DNA from: JAAEEP01 sp035529155
Lineage (GTDB): Archaea; Thermoplasmatota; Thermoplasmata; Methanomassiliicoccales; JAAEEP01
Length of the DNA: 17,208 nucleotides
Direction of reading: 5' to 3'
Assembly: GCA_035529155.1 (NCBI GenBank)
Contig: DATKXF010000046.1
Coordinates: forward strand, 1-17,208
A program made the translations under genes and the position numbers. The number at the start of each line of letters is the position of its first letter. Within the stretch, counting starts at the first letter, position 1. The notes under the pieces were generated by a model that ran no database searches, was not told the DNA's origin, and saw only the letters and a list, made by a program, of their open reading frames with translations. Shown one piece after another: positions 14,275 to 17,208 of the stretch.

Positions 14275-15240
14275 ATGCCCCTCAGCTGGGACGAACCTAT
14301 CTCAGAAGAACTGCAGATGGTGGAGAAAGAGATCCGCCGAAACGTGCAGTCTAAGCAGGAGATACTCACTGAGATCTCCATGCACATCATTGGCTCAGGG
14401 GGCAAGAGGATTAGACCAGGAGTATATCTTTTGGCATATCACGCTGTGGGGGGGCAGAAACCAGAAGAAGTCATTGGCATCGCAGCCGCCTTCGAGATCA
14501 TTCACTCGGCCACCCTCATCCATGATGACATCAACGATGGAGGGGACACCAGGCGGGGAGTGGTTGCCGCTTACAGGAGATACGGCGTCCAGCAAGCGCT
14601 GATAGCGGGCGATTTTCTTTTCGTGAGGGGTTTCAAACTCGGGGGCAGTCTTGGTCAGGAACTTGTGGACGTGATAGCCGACGCCTGTACTGGAATGGCA
14701 GAGAGTGAGATACTGCAAGGCCGATATGAGAAGAACCCTTCGACATCCCTAGAGGTGTACATACAGATAATCGAGGGGAAAACTGCAAAACCCTTCGAAG
14801 CAGGTGCCCGGATCGGGGCAACACTAGGTGGAGGTACTTCCGAGCAGGTCAATGCCTTGGGATTCTACGGTCTCAACCTGGGGATCGCATTTCAGATCAT
14901 CGACGATATTTTGGACATAACAGGTGACGAGTCCATTCTTGGAAAGCCAAGGGGAATGGACTTCTTGGAGGGAAAGCCAACCTTACCCCTGATACTCGCA
15001 CTGAACAACGGCTGCAATGGTCTGAGGCTCAAGGAGCTCTTCGTCAAGAACGAGAAGGATGCTGAAGAGATTGATGAAGTACTGGATTATCTCTCCCATT
15101 CCGATATACTGGAGGAAGCCAGGATGCATGCTCAGACATACGCTTCTAGGGCCATTGACTCGCTCGAGATCATTCCTGAATCGGAGTATAAGGAAGCACT
15201 CATCAAATTGACTGAAAAGGTGGTAAACAGAAATTTCTAA
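14275..15240 (+). CDS. Trans-polyprenyl diphosphate synthase, long-chain-type signature
   Basis: This 321-residue member of the IspA/IspB family condenses isopentenyl diphosphate with allylic diphosphates. GGKRIRP (42-48) binds IPP. The first Asp-rich motif is DDINDGGD (D84, D85, D88), the second is DDILD (210-214), and GKT (168-170) is also present. The residue five before the first Asp is Ala79, with Thr80 after it, inside FEIIHSATLIHDD. This matches long-chain synthases such as bacterial IspB (HTATLLHDD), whereas archaeal GGPP and FPP synthases usually have a bulky aromatic there. GDFLFVRGF (112-120) also resembles long-chain enzymes. A product longer than C20, such as a quinone or phenazine side chain, is therefore plausible, but a GGPP synthase for lipids is not excluded. 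ATG at 14275 is preferred over TTG at 14272. Confidence 0.88.
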   Translation: MPLSWDEPISEELQMVEKEIRRNVQSKQEILTEISMHIIGSGGKRIRPGVYLLAYHAVGGQKPEEVIGIAAAFEIIHSATLIHDDINDGGDTRRGVVAAYRRYGVQQALIAGDFLFVRGFKLGGSLGQELVDVIADACTGMAESEILQGRYEKNPSTSLEVYIQIIEGKTAKPFEAGARIGATLGGGTSEQVNALGFYGLNLGIAFQIIDDILDITGDESILGKPRGMDFLEGKPTLPLILALNNGCNGLRLKELFVKNEKDAEEIDEVLDYLSHSDILEEARMHAQTYASRAIDSLEIIPESEYKEALIKLTEKVVNRNF

Positions 15241-15321
15241 TGCTGGATATGCTCAATATTCCCGATAGGACGAGGATGCTAGATCCATGCATAGATGGGA
15301 TGGAACATGGGAGATTCTGAT

Positions 15322-16404
15322 ATGATAAAGGATGCCGATGTTGTGGTTGTAGGGGCGGGACCTGCAGGAAGTACCGCCGCGGAGCATGCGGCACTCAACG
15401 GGGCCGAGGTGGTCCTTCTCGAAAGACGAGATGAAATTGGCGTACCAGTCAAGTGCGGTGAGTTCATGCCCTCTGTCAGAGAGATACAGGGCATCTTTCC
15501 CATGGCCGATGACTTAGAGTCCCTTTTCGATGTGCCAAATGACCTGATCTCTCTTGAGACCAGATCGATAAGGATCTGGTCGCCCAAACAGAAGAGTTAT
15601 GAGATACCATTCTTGGGTTACACCACAGACCGGGATAGGTTCGATCAATTTCTTGCTGCAAAGGCAGAGAAGGCTGGCGTCAGAATAATTAGGGGATGTT
15701 CATGCCATTCGGTCGACGGCAATAATGTGATAACAGACATGGGTACGATTGATGCGAAGGTCATAATTGGAGCGGACGGTCCGCTTTCGAGGGTCGCTCG
15801 TTCGGTTGGAATACCCAAGGCAAAGGAACTCTGCCCTGCTGTTACCGCCCAGACCAAAGGTGATTTCGAGGATGTTTGCGAGATGTTCTTCGGAAACATC
15901 GCCCCCGGCGCATATGCCTGGATAATACCTAAGAAAGGTGGGGCAAACGTGGGCCTCGGAATATCGCCCAGATTCGCCAAGAAGAATGTCAAGGAGTACT
16001 TCTGGACATTCGTGGAGGAGAGGGGATTTGATGTGGACAGAGTGAAGGGCAAGTACGTTCCCATGTCCGGACCGGTGAAACGATCTGTGGTGGGAAATAC
16101 CTTGGTGGTAGGTGATGCGGCCGGGCACGTGATGGCGGTGAACGGGGGAGGTATTCCCATAGCCATGATTTGCGGGAGGATAGCCGGCAAGTCCGCCGCC
16201 AAGAATGCCCTGAAGGGGACACCACTTGAACTCTATGATTCGATCTGGAAGAGACAGGTGGAGAAACCCTTAAGAAACGCGGTCAGGTCCAAGCGATTGG
16301 TCGACACGTGCTGGGGTAACCCTTTCAGACTGGAGCTGGCAATGTCTTTTCTGGGGAAGCGAAGAATGGGGAACTTGATCCGCTGCAAGTCTATCTTCCC
16401 CTGA
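15322..16404 (+). CDS. Geranylgeranyl reductase family flavoprotein
   Basis: This FAD-dependent enzyme saturates double bonds of geranylgeranyl chains, in archaea mainly in membrane lipid precursors (digeranylgeranylglycerophospholipid reductase), and in some organisms in quinone side chains. The 360-residue protein starts with the dinucleotide motif VVGAGPAGSTAA (9-20). C45 in VPVKCGEFMP matches the conserved cysteine of archaeal members. YAWIIP (198-203) is the family's YxWxFP motif. VGDAAGHVMAVNGGGIP (263-279) is the second FAD motif. It is somewhat shorter than many archaeal reductases. ATG at 15322 has GGGAG eight bases upstream and gives a family-like N-terminus; ATGs at 15295 and 15307 are alternatives. 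It lies 81 bases after the prenyl synthase, probably in the same transcript. Confidence 0.9.
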   Translation: MIKDADVVVVGAGPAGSTAAEHAALNGAEVVLLERRDEIGVPVKCGEFMPSVREIQGIFPMADDLESLFDVPNDLISLETRSIRIWSPKQKSYEIPFLGYTTDRDRFDQFLAAKAEKAGVRIIRGCSCHSVDGNNVITDMGTIDAKVIIGADGPLSRVARSVGIPKAKELCPAVTAQTKGDFEDVCEMFFGNIAPGAYAWIIPKKGGANVGLGISPRFAKKNVKEYFWTFVEERGFDVDRVKGKYVPMSGPVKRSVVGNTLVVGDAAGHVMAVNGGGIPIAMICGRIAGKSAAKNALKGTPLELYDSIWKRQVEKPLRNAVRSKRLVDTCWGNPFRLELAMSFLGKRRMGNLIRCKSIFP

Positions 16405-16459
16405 GATCGACTGGATATTGAAACAGAAAATCAAATCAGGTTATCGAAGGATTGTCACC

Positions 16460-16891
16460 ATGGAATCGACGTCCAGGGGATCAGAGCTTCTTGAACGGAG
16501 GATCGGGTATCCATTCAAAGAGCACTGGCTCCTGGAAAGAGCTTTAACCACAGTCTCGAAGGGCTACGAGATGCGAAAAGATGGGGAGCAATTGCCTTAT
16601 GACGAGAAACAGGAGGCTCTCGCAACGCTTGGTGATGGAGTTCTCAGACTGCTGACGGTGGAATGGCTCATCCTGGAAAAACACATGAATAAGAAGGGGG
16701 CCATTTCCAAGGTGACCGGGGAGTTGGTGAGCCAGACGCATCTGGGACTCCTGGCAGAGAAGCTAGCACTTGAGGAGTTCGTCCTTTGGGGGGAAGGGGA
16801 GTTCAGAAGAGAGGAGTGGCACCGCTCTACCAAGATGCTAACAGAGTGTTTTGAGGCCCTGGTTGGAGCAGTTTTCCTTGATGGGGGCTAG
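16460..16891 (+). CDS. RNase III-domain-like protein, probably frameshifted near its end
   Basis: The 143-residue product resembles a lone RNase III catalytic domain: ALTTVSKGYE near residue 28, the signature region QEALATLGDGVLRLL (51-65) and TECFEALVGAVFLDGG (128-143). RNase III cleaves double-stranded RNA, but two catalytic positions deviate: the usual Glu four residues before D59 is Ala55, and the usual Asp three residues before E132 is Glu129. There is no double-stranded RNA-binding domain. The frame stops directly after FLDGG, within the domain. One extra G in the run of five G at 16883-16887 would extend it by 20 residues (GLGSCREMLLNVGFLNMIDP including one Gly) to a TAA at 16945-16947, just before the convergent nob1. 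ATG at 16460 follows GAAGG; a TTG at 16418 would add 14 residues. Confidence 0.7.
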   Translation: MESTSRGSELLERRIGYPFKEHWLLERALTTVSKGYEMRKDGEQLPYDEKQEALATLGDGVLRLLTVEWLILEKHMNKKGAISKVTGELVSQTHLGLLAEKLALEEFVLWGEGEFRREEWHRSTKMLTECFEALVGAVFLDGG

Positions 16892-16949
16892 GTAGTTGCC
16901 GGGAGATGCTACTCAATGTGGGCTTCTTGAATATGATTGACCCATAAGG

Positions 16950-17208
16950 TTACTTCTTGGACCTGAATGACCTGAGGGACGCCCCACAGACCGGGCACTC
17001 TGGATGGAGATCCTTCCATATTCGTCCACAGCCTGTGCACTTGTATCGCCACCTCAATTTCTTGCTGATTCCCTTCTTGCCTACGGGCATGAATCCTATC
17101 CCCATGTGGGAAGCAAGATTCTGAATGGAGTAGTCATCAGACATCAGGGTTGCCTCAAGCTCGTAGGCCAGTGCTACAAGTTCTAGGTCTACCGGGGAGA
17201 GCCTTGCA
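16950..17208 (-). CDS. nob1: Nob1-type endoribonuclease (PIN domain plus zinc ribbon), 3' part
   Basis: The minus-strand frame is open from the right edge, so the start lies outside. About 85 residues are visible. The first part is the end of a PIN nuclease domain: SPVDLELVALAYELEATL then SDDYSIQNLASHMGI, where the DD pair supplies acidic active-site residues. It is followed by a basic linker and a zinc ribbon with CTGC and CPVC pairs, ending in a lysine/arginine-rich tail. This architecture is that of archaeal Nob1, which trims the 3' end of 16S rRNA precursor. It converges on the RNase III-like gene with 58 bases between stops, or two bases if that gene is read through its apparent frameshift. 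Confidence 0.9.
   Translation of the reverse strand, partial: ARLSPVDLELVALAYELEATLMSDDYSIQNLASHMGIGFMPVGKKGISKKLRWRYKCTGCGRIWKDLHPECPVCGASLRSFRSKK

Noticed and set aside
15645..16202. A 185-codon minus-strand frame inside the reductase gene.
   Set aside because: It is antisense to the conserved FAD-binding protein, with proline-rich low-information translation and no start signal.

Overview
The window is archaeal chromosome, most likely from the phylum Thermoplasmatota (relatives of Methanomassiliicoccales or Thermoplasmatales). The evidence is a euryarchaeal-type 11-subunit Fpo/Nuo operon with no FpoF or NuoEFG module, archaeal TATA-type promoters, GGTGA/GGAGGTGA ribosome sites, an archaeal Nob1 (PIN plus zinc ribbon), a geranylgeranyl reductase, and a B12/radical-SAM protein resembling the family named after Thermoplasma Ta0216. 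Nothing in the window (no mcr, hdr or respiratory oxidase gene) settles whether the host is a methanogen.

Layout. 1-2189 (+): the 3' end of a cis-prenyltransferase (UppS type), then a B12-binding radical SAM protein. 2271-3703 (-): pyrroline-5-carboxylate reductase and a DJ-1/PfpI family protein, each with its own promoter. 3704-4138: an AT-rich intergenic region ending in the promoter of the main operon. 4139-14122 (+): an unbroken 12-ORF Fpo/Nuo-like operon in the order A-B-C-D-H-I-J-J'-K-L-M-N, with subunit J split in two. Neighbouring genes overlap by up to 8 bases or are separated by 0-9 bases. 14275-16404 (+): a trans-polyprenyl diphosphate synthase and a geranylgeranyl-reductase-family flavoprotein. 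16460-16891 (+): a short RNase III-like protein that appears to be frameshifted. 16950-17208 (-): the 3' end of nob1.

How the genes fit together. The operon encodes the membrane arm (A, H, J, J', K, L, M, N) and the connecting arm (B, C, D, I) of a complex I-like proton or ion pump, with no gene here for an F420H2- or NADH-oxidising input module. The I subunit is unusual: it carries four [4Fe-4S] motifs in two internally duplicated ferredoxin cores instead of the usual two motifs, which would suit direct use of ferredoxin or another one-electron donor. The prenyl synthase just downstream has the residue pattern of long-chain enzymes rather than a plain GGPP synthase. With the adjacent isoprenoid reductase, it could supply the prenyl tail of the membrane electron carrier used by the complex.

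The most interesting points are the duplicated FpoI, the loss of a conserved membrane glutamate in FpoA, the long-chain signature of the prenyl synthase beside the complex, the apparent one-base frameshift and eroded active site of the RNase III-like gene, and the unassigned B12/radical-SAM protein next to uppS. I saw no tRNA, rRNA, CRISPR array or mobile element.
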